NCBI RefSeq assembly: GCF_964340395.1
Contig: NC_135562.1
Location: forward strand, 16,558,485-16,622,484
DNA from: Glandiceps talaboti
Taxonomy: Eukaryota > Hemichordata > Enteropneusta > Spengelidae
Length of the DNA stretch: 64,000 bases
Direction of reading: 5' to 3'
Under the pieces are notes generated by a model. It searched no databases. It had not been told where the DNA came from and saw nothing but the letters and a program-made list of their open reading frames with translations. The translations under genes and the position numbers were made by a program. Shown one piece after another: positions 1-36,829 of the stretch; the first letter of the stretch is position 1; each line of letters opens with the position of its first letter.

Positions 1-136
1 GTTGTCATAACCAAAAGTCTGCGTTTGCTGCGAGATGATTCAAGACTAATAATATTTGAGACGCTACCACATACAAAATTTAATTGTATGTACAATTATA
101 TAGCACTTTACATTTCATCATTTTGTAAAGTGTATG

Positions 137-327
137 TCTGAAATATCTTCCAGTACATAAATGTTGCAAACTTTTGTTTGTTGATATCGAAGTTCAGAGG
201 TTGTCAGAGAATGAGGATGTCTTGATGAAGTGGGTTTTTTTGAAAAACACGGACTCTTTCCTATCCCAAGTTGTCGCCATCCCGGTGGATTTTGCTTCTC
301 TGCATGACGCCAAAGTTCACTGGTAGA
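137..327 (+). pseudogene. Possible terminal exon or gene relic at the left edge
   Basis: The plus-strand frame ...DIEVQRLSENEDVLMKWVFL... stays open to a TAG at 325-327 and reads like protein (mixed charged and hydrophobic residues). An AATAAA lies at 773-778. I do not recognise the family and see no clear acceptor choice; it may be the 3' end of a neighbouring gene, a transposon relic, or chance. Confidence 0.15.
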
Positions 328-503
328 AAATGCTGTGTTTATTGTTGATCGTCAAACTTTCTGCTTAAAGGCTATGTCTAAATTGACCGTCCTTAGCTCC
401 TGGCCAGGTTTTTGTTGCATGGGACTCCTAGGCGGTGCGTGCTGTGAATGGGACTGGGAATGCTTTTGTTTCAGCTCAAATTTATGTAACTTTTACATCT
501 GAG

Positions 504-1076
504 CACAGGGAGCAGCGAGCATGTAACTGATTGATCGATCGATCGATCGATCGGTTGATGTATTGATTGATTGATTTATTATTTGGTTGAATGATTGATT
601 GATCAATTTTTGTGGTGCAATATAACTTACTTTATGTGTGATATTGATCAATTGACTCATTGAGTTTTAAAACTATTTCTTTTTCTTTCCCTGGTTACTT
701 TGCTCTCAGCTGTTGATCTCAGACCACTAAAAGTATGAGGCTGTATGTAATTCTCTCCTTGCTTTATTGACTAAATAAAGACGCCTTGTCCATTCTTCTA
801 ATCTTATCTTAATTAAAACACCCCTTATCTTAAAACTAGCAGGAGATCACTTACATTAACAGTTTGCTTTATCTCTCATCTGCTGGGAGATTATCACACT
901 GGACTAGTTTTAAAACTCAATGAGTCAATTGATCAATATCACACATAAAGTAAGTTATATTGCACCACAAAAATTGATCAATCAATCATTCAACCAAATA
1001 ATAAATCAATCAATCAATACATCAACCGATCGATCGATCGATCGATCAATCAGTTACATGCTCGCTGCTCCCTGTG
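504..1076. repeat. Perfect 171-bp inverted repeat with 231-bp spacer
   Basis: Arm 504-674 and arm 906-1076 are exact reverse complements, including five GATC units on each side. The matching stops abruptly at both ends. Could be a very young fold-back element, a local inverted duplication, or an assembly or cloning artefact. Confidence 0.92.
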
Positions 1077-3637
1077 ATCTGAGCTTGAGACGGGATAATT
1101 TATGTATTGTATTAAACATTAGGACCATAAAACCAGATATTTGTGATCGCTTAACGAGTTGTCATTCACCTTATTACATATTGTCAGAATTTACAATTAT
1201 CCTGGCTATTTTTATGTTTCTAATGACACAAAATATATGTAGTCAACTGTCCCACATTTGTTATGTCTATCTTGGCATTCCTAGACATACATGTAGCCCC
1301 CAACACAACATGCATTATGCCATTAATTGAACTCTAAAATGTCGTACCATCTTATCAAAGCAGTTACCTTTTATGATATTAGTGTAGATAGTTTGAACAG
1401 GGACAACATTAACACATTTTTCAAAGTTATTGAGTAGATTTACATTTGACCTTGAAAATTACGCTCAAGGTCGGACGGACGAACGCAGCCTGAGTCACTT
1501 TTGTATACCAATCAGATGTTACTGTGAGGTTTGTCAGTGCGTACCTAATTAAAAACCATCTTTAATTCTTCTAACTACGGAATTCCCTTGACGTTTCTGG
1601 GGCTTTTTGAATATTTTCAAATATGACAAAAGTGATTTGAAAGAATCGAATTTCTTTTTCATCAATTGTTGGCAGTTCCTTTATCAACGCAAAGAAAGAC
1701 AGTAATGTATACATAATGAAGGTGCATGGCTTCAATATGATACTTTCTATATCTTTAACTTTTAAATGTTTGGAAGGTATAATAACCTACCTATGTGTCA
1801 TTCATGGGTTCCACGTTTCTACAGATGTGACCTAGATATTCATACTGGATTGATTAATTATCATTATTAGTGAACACCTGTGTAAATAAGGCACCACATG
1901 TGAACCTTTTCTCTGCGTAGTAAAAATTAACCAACCTTAATATCCCATGTGTGAATTATAATCATGACCGCATGAAATTCAAGGTTGGTGTTATAATTAT
2001 TCTGATTGGATCTGATGTCTATGATAGATTATAATTATTATCATACAACCATAACGTTTCAATAGACAATATTCGGTGCATTAAAGATCCTGTCACATAT
2101 AATTTGTAAATCTTTATTTGCCTAAAAAGAGCAGAACAATTAGCCTATTCACGGCACTGTCAAGATACATTATTTGCTGGTCGTATCTCATGTATCCTTT
2201 ATATTCTCTGATTGTCTTGACTCTTTTGTTAAAATGGATAATAACGATTTGAAATGTTTTGCCCAATAGCCTTGTCGATGACAACGGATAGTCCCTTCAA
2301 CCATGACAGCTCGTCAGCCTGTTTTATTCATGAGCAAATTATGCAAATGTACATACGTTGCTGCTAAGTGTAAGCAAAGCAACATCATGAACATGTAGTG
2401 GACATGTGATAATTTACGTGCTATTTACATATGATTATTCAAATTTAACATACATGCTTTTGATAACGACTTTTGGGGGTGTGGTTACATAAAACATTTC
2501 AAAGTGCAGTCAAGACAAGCGGAGATTAAGAGGGCTAACGATGTATCTAGACAGCTCCAGAAGCAGGCTACAGAACAATAAATTCCTACCATGTCCAATT
2601 CCTTTGGACAGGTATAAACATTTCATACAAAATGTAGAAGAGAAGCTAGGAAATAGTATCAAATAAACTAATTGAGTGAAACCCCTCACTTAACTTGTAT
2701 ATATACATATTAAGCAATTAATTGAGAAGAAAGTGTTTGTACTTCTTTTTTAAACTAATGTCTAATATTATGTATTTCGTCGGGCTAACTATTCCAAAGT
2801 GTTACAACAACACATTTAAGTGAAGAGTGACCAAAATACTTCTATGCTTGGGTATGTAAAGATCTTTATTCACATTTCGGCTAGTTTCGTTGCTAGCTAT
2901 GGCTAATATAAGAGAGAAATGATTACTAAAGTGTGATGGGAACACACCATGGAGTGCATCTATCATGAACAAATATGCTTATTTGAAATTCATACACTGT
3001 TTGAAAATATCAAGAATACCTAGTCTTTGAAAATTAAAGGATGAGCTGTGTGTGCATCATATTTGCTGCCTGCCATGACACGGACAATTATATAAATAAT
3101 TAACAATTATTTCAATTCAGCGGGGCGCAACCTGGGTTTTATTCGGGTGAAAATACTACATAATTTTTATATACATTGATTAAAAGTATTCTAAAAAACT
3201 GAAAGGTGGTCAATAAGAACTTCAGTGTTTTATTTCAAACAATGGACTTCTCTTCATAAAAAGAGGTTGTGAACTCTTTCAATTCAAAACGTTCTTTTTC
3301 ATGGAAATATTTGGAACATTCATATTTCAATGTTCAAAATTATCTGCATGCTTCTTCGTTATACTTTTGCCTAATTACTAGATATCCATATATTTAGTCA
3401 CCTCCTTGGAGATGGCATGAGCTTTGAACCTTTTTGATAATCCCTAGAAACGTAATCACAAGTTTATGTCTCCTAAATAAATTATATGCGATAGCCTCAG
3501 GGAAGGAACATTCTCTAAAGGATGGAACTCATTATGAATAACAAATTCAATTTCATTTTGATAGCCAGGACGTTATGTTATCATGTCATTATTTAATCAT
3601 TCAATGTCAGAGCGAGGCCGGAATTCAATTCTCAGTA

Positions 3638-3870
3638 CCTGCTATAGTATTTTGTCTCATGCTAGAGGGTGAAAAAAAGGTTGACTAATTCTCACATGTG
3701 TCTACAGTAATGTGTGTGTGCATCGTGTGGAACGGTCATGGAGTTGACTCCGGGTCAGATTAATAATTTGGCATCTGCTAGGTCAAAATAGAACAAAGAA
3801 GATCGACTAAGTCTCACGCGCATACATGTGTAGAGCATCGAACAGAAGCCATGTTGTCGACCAAGTAATT
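3638..3870 (+). repeat. Dispersed repeat, two related units
   Basis: Two related segments (from about 3650 and 3775) share blocks such as GCTAG(A)GG, AATTCTCACATGTG and GTCGACC-like ends with 31010-31150. Low-copy family of unknown class. Confidence 0.5.
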
Positions 3871-5846
3871 GAAGTGTTATTTTTATAACGCGCCTATGCG
3901 GTTAAATTCTTTTTCTGGTACCAAAATTGTCAACCTATTGTCGACCCCTTACGCACCGTTGTTAAAAGGGGGTGATTTTCTTGTACAGCTTATGGGGTTA
4001 GTCTTTGATAAATTACACTTGATTTCCTATAGTCCTCCAAGTATTCCCCAGAGTTTAGTTATTGATATTGTTTACACATTTTCCAACATTCCTGTGCCGT
4101 TTGCTAATTTTAAAATGAAACTTTGCTTGTAATGTTTAAAGAGAAACTTTTAAGTTGATTACTACTGTCTTTATCTGTTTATTCAATCTTTCCAAAAAAT
4201 ACAATTTTCTAAACATCATTCGACCTCCAAGGTTTCCTTAATATAAAGAAGAACTGTATTCTTTAAATCACATTCGTCCAATAATCTTCAAAAAAATGAA
4301 TTCGACATTAGAAAATGTATATTTACAATTCTAGTCTTTTAAGACACAAATTGGTTATGGTTTTGTTGGAATCCGCTTTGATGTTATTTCACCTACGAAT
4401 ACAAAATCGTTTAGGGTGACTTCCTCCTCTCATCGTTTAACAGCTTGTTGGCACCTTGTCATTCTGGTTACAAGTCCCTGTGGTATTTAACTATCTGTGT
4501 CTAATTAAAGGCATTTTGAAAAGCAATTTGGAGACAAGCTATGGTCTCCATCATCTGAATGAAACACTTTCAAATTGATTGATCAATGCATCAGACAAGT
4601 GGTATTGCCACTATCAATTAAAATTAAAATTTCACTTGCATTGACAGTCCAATTAAATACCGAGGGAGCCTTTACAATTGGACGCCTGTTTTCCCTACAG
4701 TCAACATTCAGCTTTTGGTTAATCCGTTGAATTTACAAATTACCTTACACTAGTGCTCAGAGTGTTAACATGTTCAACTTGACCATCTTTTATTCTCTAC
4801 TGACAATAGCGCTTTTATTTGATCTGAAATCTTCACCTTGAGCTGTAGCTAGGACAGTCTATCAACGTCAGCTGATTCGAAAGGCAATGTTTTAACTCAA
4901 TTAGAGAAAAGTGTGTAGATATTGATCGTTGGTGGCGACGACAACTAAATCAATGAAAGTACGTTTCTAATCAAATATACGATACAGGCCTATGAATAAA
5001 ATCAAAGCGACTTGTTTATGAATAGCACACTTTTTTCAATTTTCGATGACGTAAATATTAAAATGGCGACGAAAGAGATCAAAGTTCAAATGCTAAAGCT
5101 TGAGTTGACATTCAAGCTATGATGAATTATTTTAGGAAAGATATGAAATATACAGTGAGGATGTTACAACTTGAAATACGATGTCAGTTTTTACTGTTGT
5201 ATAATTTACCTAACTTTATTTTCTAACAAAATGACAATTTAACAATTAATGTACATCTAATTCTTCAGTTAGTCATGTTTATTGCATTTAGTTGAGATTT
5301 GCCTTCTGCGTTACAAACAATTGTCCCCGTATCCTCCGACGATTAAAGTACATGACATTTTTTTATAGATTATTTTACAAATTTATGTTGTTCAGGCATT
5401 TTAAATGTATTCATCTACGCACCCGACACATACAAGCATAAACACAGGTGAACCAATTTTAGAGAATTAATTTTGACCACATCATTTGGCCAATAATCAG
5501 CTAAATTAATGTCGTGCATGTCAAAAATATTATAGAAAAATTAAACTGTCATCCTTTCGAGGGGTCGGGCGTTAACTACAAAATTGATTACAAAGTTTGT
5601 TTGATTTGGTACATTATATGACCGAACCCCATAAAAGGTGAGTGAAAGTGTGGTGTACTAGGGCCCTTTATTTATCAGAGTGCTTGCGATGTTCTCTGCG
5701 GCCGTACTTTCACAAGCATAGGCAGAGAAAGTACATGAGAAAATACTGCAAGCAAGAGTGTTAATACCCCCGAGTACCCACAATGTAAACTCATTCGCGA
5801 TGGGGTTCTGTTATCTGAAACAGCATGACTCCGTAAAAATTAATTA

Positions 5847-5999
5847 GACTGCGATCACATGATTTCAAGTACGGTCGCGCACAATTTACATATCATTTGC
5901 ATATATGTAAGCATAATATTTTCGGTATTGCACTACAGTGCAAATGCTACTACATGTAGTACCGGTGCGGTGTAAGTAATCACTAGTAAACATGTAACA
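5847..5999 (+). repeat. Dispersed repeat shared with 41710-41896
   Basis: Shares TGCGATCACATGAT, TTTTCGGTATTGCACT and GTAAGTAATC-like blocks in the same order with a copy in gene A intron 8. Surroundings (5680-6360) are somewhat richer in CpG than the rest. Confidence 0.6.
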
Positions 6000-7184
6000 G
6001 CTCGCGCAGCAGCAGCAAAGCTGTCGCATAGCTGCTCAATGATTAATACGCATGCGCGTCGTATATCCTATGCGATAAAAAATTGGTGGTTCACCCAGGG
6101 ATGCATTGCGGCGCAATAACTACGCATGCGTGTTCTGTGGGTTCTGTGAACTCAGACTTGAGCTATTTTAGCCTGGCGACTCCAAATTTCGAATCACATT
6201 GTTCCTCAATGAGCGACAAACTAGTGAATGTTACAAAATTATTCACTGTTTAGTAGTTACCTCTGAGGTCGCCGTTATATACTCCGTTAATACTCGACTA
6301 TTTACAAAAACGAAATGTGAACTGACCACAGCTAGCTAGCTGTGAATTCAATACATGCCAAACATGATGCTATAGACTTCGGACTAGCATTCGTCAACGA
6401 TGTCAAAAAAATATAACAGCCTCATATACCTTTTGATAAGATGGTAATGTTGTGTCCGATCATTAGTTTTCTGTCCAATTTTACTGTGAAAACACTTAGC
6501 TAATTAGTAGTTTGACATCGTACATCGTGCGACAACTTGATGAAAACATGTATTTTCCAAAATGGCAGGAAGTGACGTCACAAACTATCGTGAGGTATAG
6601 CAAGTCTCATGTATTACGAGATTTCGTCCAGATGCGATGCGTATGTCACTACGTATACGTGTACGTATATACGCAACTGTTTAGAGTTTTGAAACTGTAC
6701 TCGTCTTTTCTGAGAAAACTAATCAAAAACTGTCATCGAAAAAAATCAGCGTGCAAAGATTGAGTTTAGAGAGGATTTAGACAAGGGTTACGATATAGAA
6801 CTGTGAACAAGACTCATTCTAATTACACATATAAATCAACAATGTATTGTACTTTTACTAACAGAAAGTTCACACATATCAACTTAAATATTTCATGATT
6901 TTAACATAATGATGACCTAAAAGGGTCACCAAATGCAACCATTTCAATTCTCAAAAATCGTCAACTTCAACTTCTGAACCCCTCCCCCGCCATGGACTAG
7001 TTAGTGACTTTCATTTTTGGCTAACCATTATTGTTGCCAGCAGAGTAACTAACCCCATCCATATCTAGAGCTAACCCTGTATCTACAATATCATCGTGAG
7101 GCAGTCGGTCACAAATGATCTACCCTGCGCAAGCTTATGGGCTTTGCCTAGTAATGATATTAATAAAGGCTTTCCATTAGGTTA

Positions 7185-7375
7185 ATATGGAATTTGTTCT
7201 ATTCTGTTAAATAAAGCATTTTTCTATCTGTTAATTAAAATGTTGTTCTATTCGGTTAATTATTATTTTAAGTTGTGTCTGTTAATAATACAGTTGCGTT
7301 ATTGGTTATTAATAAAATAGTTGTTCTATCTGTTAATTAAAAAGAAAAAACATTTGTTTTTAATTAAAAAAGCAT
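7185..7375 (+). repeat. Degenerate AT-rich tandem repeat
   Basis: Repeated variants of TTGTTCTATCTGTTAATTAAA, about 40 bp apart, four to five times. Confidence 0.5.
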
Positions 7376-10300
7376 CCTTTTCATTTCCCCACCCTAACCC
7401 AAAGAGAAATATAAAAAGACATTTCATGAAATTTTAAGATTTCCCAAAACGACGGCGGTGATGACCTTCGATGTCGTCTGCGAGGAGTAATAAAAGTCAT
7501 AATCAATCTATTATTAAAGTTTTCATTTTTAACCGATATGATATGCACTTTCTTATACTTGATATAGAATTATCGTGTATGAACAAATTTGTAAAGCTTC
7601 AAGTTTGCCTGTGGCGATTCTGTCGATTGTAATATTACAAAAAAAAATTCTAGTTACGAGCTTAACCGGTAGGGTCAAACAAGTACACAGATAGCACTTT
7701 AAAAATTTGTGAAATGGCTCTGTTTTACTAGAGTTCGTCATATATTTCAGCACATTCAATATATTTTTCAATGTTAGTAGCCGAAAAAGCTTTTAATATT
7801 GCTAGTAAAGGGCCAATATCATATTTACTTTAAGCACACAGTGTTTTGTTAAACTACTAAAGAATCTTGAAGAAAACAGCCATTGATTTCATAGATTTCG
7901 TTACGAAAAATAATTCTACAAACCTACTTTTTTTAAAACAACCAATTGAGTAAATGTATGTAATAGCCAATCCGAGACTTCGTTACAAACAGTAACTACA
8001 TGCGAGAACCAATCGTAGATTTTGGGTTTTTTTTAAATAACTTTAAAATTTGTATTGGAAACTAAACTTAGACTCTGCGACTTCGTCTCAAACAGCATTT
8101 CAAGGTTTACCTTTTGACGAAAAGAAGTTTTAATTCTCCCTAATTTTTCCCAGAAGTGTTCCTTTCCCTGAAGGCAGAAGTGTAAACATTTCCGTGTTCG
8201 GTCTCACTGTACACCAGCGAGAGTGATATATTTTGATCTTAAGTAATCACCAAAATAATATTTCTCGTGTATTTTGTAATTCAAGTTCTAACTGGTAGCG
8301 CCCTCTCGGGATATACACATGTCATTTTTGATTGATTCAAATTGATTCAGTTGTAAAAATTCACTAAAAAATGTTGGGTGAAAGACACAGAACTTCAACT
8401 CTCACAGTTTTTTTTATCTTCATAAGTTTCAAAATCATGTTTTGCAGACATAGCGACGTTAACAAAGTGATATACAAATATTTCATTCAAAAATCATGTC
8501 CAAGAGTGCTAAAGAATAAGGGCAGACGACATATTTGTTTTAATGAGTTGTGGCGGGAAAATGTTTGTCGCTAAATTTAAAAGAGGTTAATATATGCAAA
8601 TTTGTTTCTGTGCTTGATAGTACAGCTCGACGACGTGGAGTTCACTGTACAAGTGTTTGCACGTAATCATAAAAATGATTTAGCAAATATTGGATAAAAG
8701 AACAGTAATCGTCAAACATTGATGTATTTATGGTCTGTCAATAAAAAAAATGGCTGGGTTTGAAGTGTTTGACGACATTCCGAAGGGAAAATGTGATAAT
8801 AATTGGATTCATCATCTCTCCACCTGGTAACGACTGTATGCACATAAATATTCCAAAATAATTATCGATATACTAACTACTAATTGGAAAAATCTAAAGC
8901 AATTAGCATAGCAATTTTATTTGCACGAGCGAATTATTTAATGACATAAAATAAAGGTCTGATCTCCACTTGTCCTTCTTGCATAGCACACACCTTTCTC
9001 TGGATAGGCTGCGCGGCGATACGAAAATAAGGGAGCCGGAGGGGGGGGGGCAACATGCTAAAACGTATTTTTCTCGCTTACTTGGTTCCATCTACTGTAT
9101 ACAAATGTTAACTGTAGACCACAATTCCAAGTGGAATTTTTTCGAGCAGCATATTCCAAATATGAAACTAGTTGGTATCGCTAGCTAACTATCCAAGCAA
9201 TTAATGTGAGCGTAGAGAGATATCCTACAAGCAAGGGAAGAAGGGCCATTATGTGTGAGGGTCATTCATCAAGATTCTACCAGTTGTCTACATCCGGAGA
9301 TCACTAGAAACACACTTTATTTGTAAGTATTTACAGCAAATAAGAGAAATTGAATGAACAGGTTCGTAAAACATAGATGACAAAACATTACATTCTACAG
9401 CGCTTTACGTTATTAATGGTCGTGAGAGAGCGCCATTCATGGCCTGCTTTGCTTGATCGCATAAATTCAAGTCCCAAGCAAGAGCGCCCTCAACAACGTC
9501 AAACAACTTCACCTATGAGGGTTATCATTCCAAACTTGTTCAATACAAAAACCGCTGTGCAGCCATAGATACGACCACTTCTGATTATACACGTTTCCAT
9601 TGTTAGAGTGGCCATATGGGTGAAAATGGGTATACATTTGTAATTAATACAGCGAATTTTACAATACCGTTCATCTTTTCTGATACAACCACGCAGAAAC
9701 CAACAAGAAACTGGACATGCTACACTTTAAGAGATTGAATGAGTACAGTTTCTTGCTACATTTTGTCAAAGTGAAATGAACTACAGCATGCCACCATATA
9801 TACAGACATCAAATGAACACCCGGGGGACATTTTACGCGCCCTTCACCAGGTGTTTGTACTAAGAAAAACATTGGCGCCCGAATGTCTGCACGGAGTTGT
9901 AATACATTTAATTGGTTTATTTCATTTAGACTAAATGTAGCAAAAATGCGATATTGCTATTGAAGTGTGGCATAATACAGTTCTTGTTGTTTTTTCCGTG
10001 GTTGTATCAAACACAAAAGCTGATATGTCAATATGAAATTCACTGTAAAACAACTTTAATACAATGTATGTTTCTTGAAAAAGAAACAGTGAAACAACAT
10101 AAGCTAAGTCTGTTATTCATATGCAAATCTTCAAAGTTGTGTAAAAGGTTTGCTATTGTACGTACAGGAAAGTGTTTATAAACAATCTGGGTTAACATAA
10201 ATAATCACACGTAATTATCAGTGTTTACTTAGTTTCTTTACAAATCACTTTCTCACATATATTAACAAGCTTTTCATTAATTTTGTAGTTTTTTATGTTG

Positions 10301-10878
10301 TTTTATATTGTTTTGGTCTAGAAGCAATAACTAGTAAAGTTATTTTATAAATCAAAAATATGAAATAAATGTCAATTTCTGATCCATACATTACAGCTAC
10401 ACTAAATATCACGTAAATAATATTATTTAAACAGCAAAGTTTATAAATAATACGCAAATACAAATAATATCAAATTCTACATCTGTAAAAATGATCCTAT
10501 ATACAATTTCCTTCTATATTCAATGAAGTGGTTTTATTTCTGCACACATCTGAAGTTTTCTACCACTTCACAAAAACGCATTTGAGATCAGAAATTTCTA
10601 CGCTACCTATATTTGATTTTAAAAAATTAAGCCATAACTGAACATGTTTATTTATACAATGATGCGATATAATGCTAAGAGTAGAATGCCTGTAAGTATG
10701 AACAGTAACAGTAAGTTTGCAAATAAACTTTAAAAGCCCGAGGAAACATATATGTAACAATATACATTCTTTACAAGCATTCCTGGTGGACTGTTACAGG
10801 TCCATGACTGAAGACTTCAAACTAACTATTAAATACCACCCTATTGCATACAAACTAACACAGATATGGTTCAAGACC

Positions 10879-11165
10879 AATAGTTCAATGTAGGATAAAA
10901 CAAATTAAATGATTTTCTTTGCGGGAGGGGGGCTTAGCCTCCATTTTAGTTCTCATCCTGAAATTCGTTTTACTTTTAATGGAGGTTTATACCCCTAAAT
11001 ACAAATGTTTCTTTAAAAAAATTCAACTTGAGACATGGAAGAATTTTTTACTATAGTAAATGCGTGCCACTAAAATAAACTAAAAGAGCAATTAAAATTT
11101 TAAAATTTTACTCACTACGTACTGGCTTTGTATTCATACCACTACTTACTACTATGTTAGGGATC
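10879..11165 (+). mobile_element. MITE-like element, family 1 copy
   Basis: Begins AGTTCAATGTAGGATAAAAC, the end motif shared with 51488 (reverse), 42999 and 54200. Contains one unit of the CTGGCTTTGTATTCAT.. motif amplified at 51091-51349. No coding capacity. Confidence 0.55.
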
Positions 11166-11325
11166 ACTAACCATGCCAAATCCTGACTTAGACCTAACCC
11201 GGACTCCCTGGCTTAAATGCGAAAATATAATTTGCGCGGTTTTGTCCATTGTTCTACATTTTAGCTTACTTTATTGAGAAGGGTCAGACATGCATATGAT
11301 TAGAAAGTTTTAAAGTCAATACGGG

Positions 11326-11331
11326 TTTATT
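11326..11331 (-). other. Candidate polyA signal of gene B
   Basis: AATAAA on the minus strand about 650 nt after the gene B stop. It is the clearest hexamer I found in the proximal 3' flank; the hexamer is common in such AT-rich DNA. Confidence 0.25.
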
Positions 11332-11418
11332 TCTGCCTCCATTGGGATTTTACTAATTCTTCAATAATTGCAACATTTGATATTTAGAGAAAATGTGTAA
11401 TACATTTAAACATGCAAT

Positions 11419-11638
11419 CCCCCCCCCCCACACACACACACACACACTTGACGAATTTGTGGATTGCTTTTCTAAACGACATGATCATACCTATGTATGC
11501 TAATACAAGCACACACATGTAATTGATCGCTAGCTTACACTCACTCACTCACTCACTCACTCACTCACTCACTCACTCACTCTCCCACCCACCCACCCAC
11601 CAATCAATCAATCAATCAATCAATCTATTAATCAATCA
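11419..11638 (+). repeat. Simple repeats: C-run, (CA)n, (CACT)n, (CCCA)n, (AATC)n
   Basis: C-run and CA repeat at 11419-11447; CACT array from 11537 to 11582, then CCCA and AATC units to 11638. Confidence 0.95.
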
Positions 11639-11983
11639 CCCTCTCTCACACCTAACGGTCCCATAAACGCACGAAGCTAGTTCAGTCCGTAACATATTCA
11701 AGTTTGAGTATACATTTGTACATTATTCTTCTTCCAAGAGAAATATATGTATATGTAAGGATAATTGTTTTAAGCACTCGAAAATCCCAAATGTGTCTGT
11801 TGGTATCTAAATTTGATGTTTATGTTATTAAAGATGTGAAGCAAGAAAGCTCCGTGGGGTTCAGAAATAGTCCCCGGATTGTTAGGTCTTCACTTCGGTG
11901 CATGTTTTGGATGTAGAGCGACCTCTAGTGACTGTAAATCGTAATGGTTATCACGAGTTTGCATCGTTAAAATGCATAGTTAT

Positions 11984-34388
<22,405 letters not shown>

Positions 34389-35195
34389 ATTGGGCCGAAC
34401 GTGGAGCAGTTTTTTCAAACCTGTGTCCAGTTTTAGGTAGAATATACTCCTTTCTTATTGGAGCAGCGATCACACAAATACCGATTTCATTATGTGAAAC
34501 TAGGTATCATAACACAATTCTCGCTTTCAGTTTGGCGTAACAGTCCAAATCGAGCTCTGTCTACGGAGATAAACAGGATTATAGTTACCGAGTCAAATTA
34601 TTTTTGCAGAAGGTTTAGAGTCCCATTTAAGTGTCTCTGACACAAAACGCCCCTAAAGTACGCAAAAACGTCCACAGTTATTAGTCCAATATAGCGCCTA
34701 TGCAGCCGATTGGACGAGCCCTAAAAACGTCAGTTAATATATAGGCCTTTTATTTGATCCCTGATTGTTGATAATTACAGCAACGACCTCTATGTCTCAC
34801 AAGGCGGACAGCTCATTAATGGCATGTCATTGTCGGGGGATTAAATATGTTATTATGATTGTCGACAATTGTTTTATAAACCACTTAATTGGGATAAAGT
34901 AAGTGTCTTTCAGATCAAAATATCGTGCAACAATACTATCAATTCCGCCAGACTGAGTGGCTTTGTATTGTGGCCTTGAAATTTTCGAATTTATTGTTGA
35001 TAGGTGATAGACTCATGAAGCAGATTCTGACGCAAAATAATTTAAAAGGCGACTGTATCCTTATAAAAGTGCAATTTTTCAGTCGCTCGATCTCGGAGGA
35101 TTCTCGGGTATTTCCGATTTCACCTCAGCCATGGAGTAATTTGACGTCACAGAGGGCCTTAATCATATTATAGCATGCTTGTAATACGATGGCTT

Positions 35196-35262
35196 ATATA
35201 AATTATTAATATTATTATTATTATTATTGTTATAATAATAATTATTATTATTATTATATAAA
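35196..35262 (+). repeat. (ATT)n array
   Basis: ATT/TTA units, partly self-complementary with flanking ATA units. Confidence 0.9.
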
Positions 35263-36099
35263 TTAACTAAAACATTGAAACACAAAATGTACACAATTAT
35301 ATTTTCATCTTCTTCTCTGAAACCAGTTGTCAGATTTCTTTGATATTCGATCTACATGTGCCTAGGGGAAAGCCCATTGTGATTTGTACATGCCAAGCCA
35401 GTTTGTCGTTTACTTTCTCTCTTTTTTGACAGGCTGTCTGGTATTTTTGGTCAAAATGACTTTTCTCAACTTCTCCTCAACATCAACTCATCAGATTGCT
35501 TATATTATGTTGTATAAAAGTACCCACATTTTCTGCACATGGAGCTCTTCAGTGCACAGGTACATTATAAATTCACTTTAACATTATATTAAATTTGTCC
35601 ATGACAATTTGATTTATGCCATTTTGTGGGTTTTTTTATTGTAGCCATTTTCTTGCAGTACCTGTACCTTTTCCCAAATCTTTCAATTATGTTGTCACTC
35701 GGAAAATTTACCAGGCCTTTACTCAAAACAGTACAATTATGTTTAATAGTATAACTGCATTACCTCTACTTCTCCATAATTTAACATTGGAAACTGGCTT
35801 GGTGCCCATGTGCTCGCAATCATGACAGAAACACGAGGCATTACTTCGTTTTTCAACAAATTACAAATCTATGGGTTGCTGATATAGGAGTCGAGCACTA
35901 GGCGAATCCATAATTCAACAAGTACACAATAACATACAAAAAGATCGACTGGGGTTCAACTTTAGTAGCTGGAATACATAACTTTTAACATTTAATTGAA
36001 AAGGTATGTGTGACGTCAAACATATTTCAGTTTTTAACATACCACCTTTAACTCTCTTAGAACCACACGTGTGATCTTTCAAAGCTTCAATACTGTCAC

Positions 36100-36560
36100 G
36101 TGAATCATATTGCTGTCACATTATGACATTTCACCCCTCCACTTCAAGAAATGTATGACCTTTCACCTCTGCACTTCCAGTTATATGTATATGACCTTTC
36201 ACCTCTCACTTTAAACAACTATGAAATTTCACCCCTTCATGTTTTCATTACCAAGAATATGTGACCTCTCATCGTTTTACTTCTAGACAGGCATAAACTT
36301 TCACCTCCACACTTCAGACATACATGACCTTTCATCCGTTCGCTTCCAGTTATATATGACCTTTCATCCCTCACTTCAAGACATAACCGTTCACCCCTTC
36401 ATTACCAAGAGTGTGTGACCTTTCATCCCTTCTGTCCAGATATGTATGACCTTTCGCCACTACACTCCGGACATGCATGACCTTTCACCTTACACTTTTA
36501 GACATGCATGACATTTTACCCCTTGACTTCACTTCCAGACATACGTGACATTCACCCCTT
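36100..36560 (+). repeat. Degenerate minisatellite, TGACCTTTCACC units
   Basis: About ten imperfect units of 35-50 bp, each with CACTTC(C/A)AG-like and ATGACCTTTCACC-like cores. Inverted counterparts lie at 36830-36990. Confidence 0.75.
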
Positions 36561-36829
36561 TTAATACTTCCAAAGATATGCGATATATTATTCCCTTCAC
36601 GACCTGCCAAGTCATAATCAATCTATGCAGTACCAAACATATTTAACAGGCCACATGATACAAACACTCAATTCCATTAATTCTCCTCTACCTACCTTTT
36701 AAGCCAAAAGTAATATTCATCAATTGACAAGGATCTTTCCATTTTAAGAGTAAAATACAAACGTAGAATAACATGAGAGACAACTAAAAAATAAACCTAT
36801 CAATTTCATCTTGGCAGCTATTTGTACAG

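Larger units (their letters stand above)
1..11983. other. 3' flank of gene B, no supported gene
   Basis: AT-rich non-coding DNA. Holds a weak possible exon at 137-327, the 171-bp inverted repeat (504-1076), dispersed repeats near 3638-3870 and 5847-5999, a degenerate AT-rich tandem stretch (7185-7375), a MITE-like copy (10879-11165) and simple repeats at 11419-11638. No long open frame resembles a known protein. Confidence 0.6.

Noticed and set aside
920-1330. Plus-strand open frame of 136 residues
   Set aside because: Its first part is the GATC/ATCA-rich arm of the inverted repeat and gives low-complexity sequence; no domain visible.
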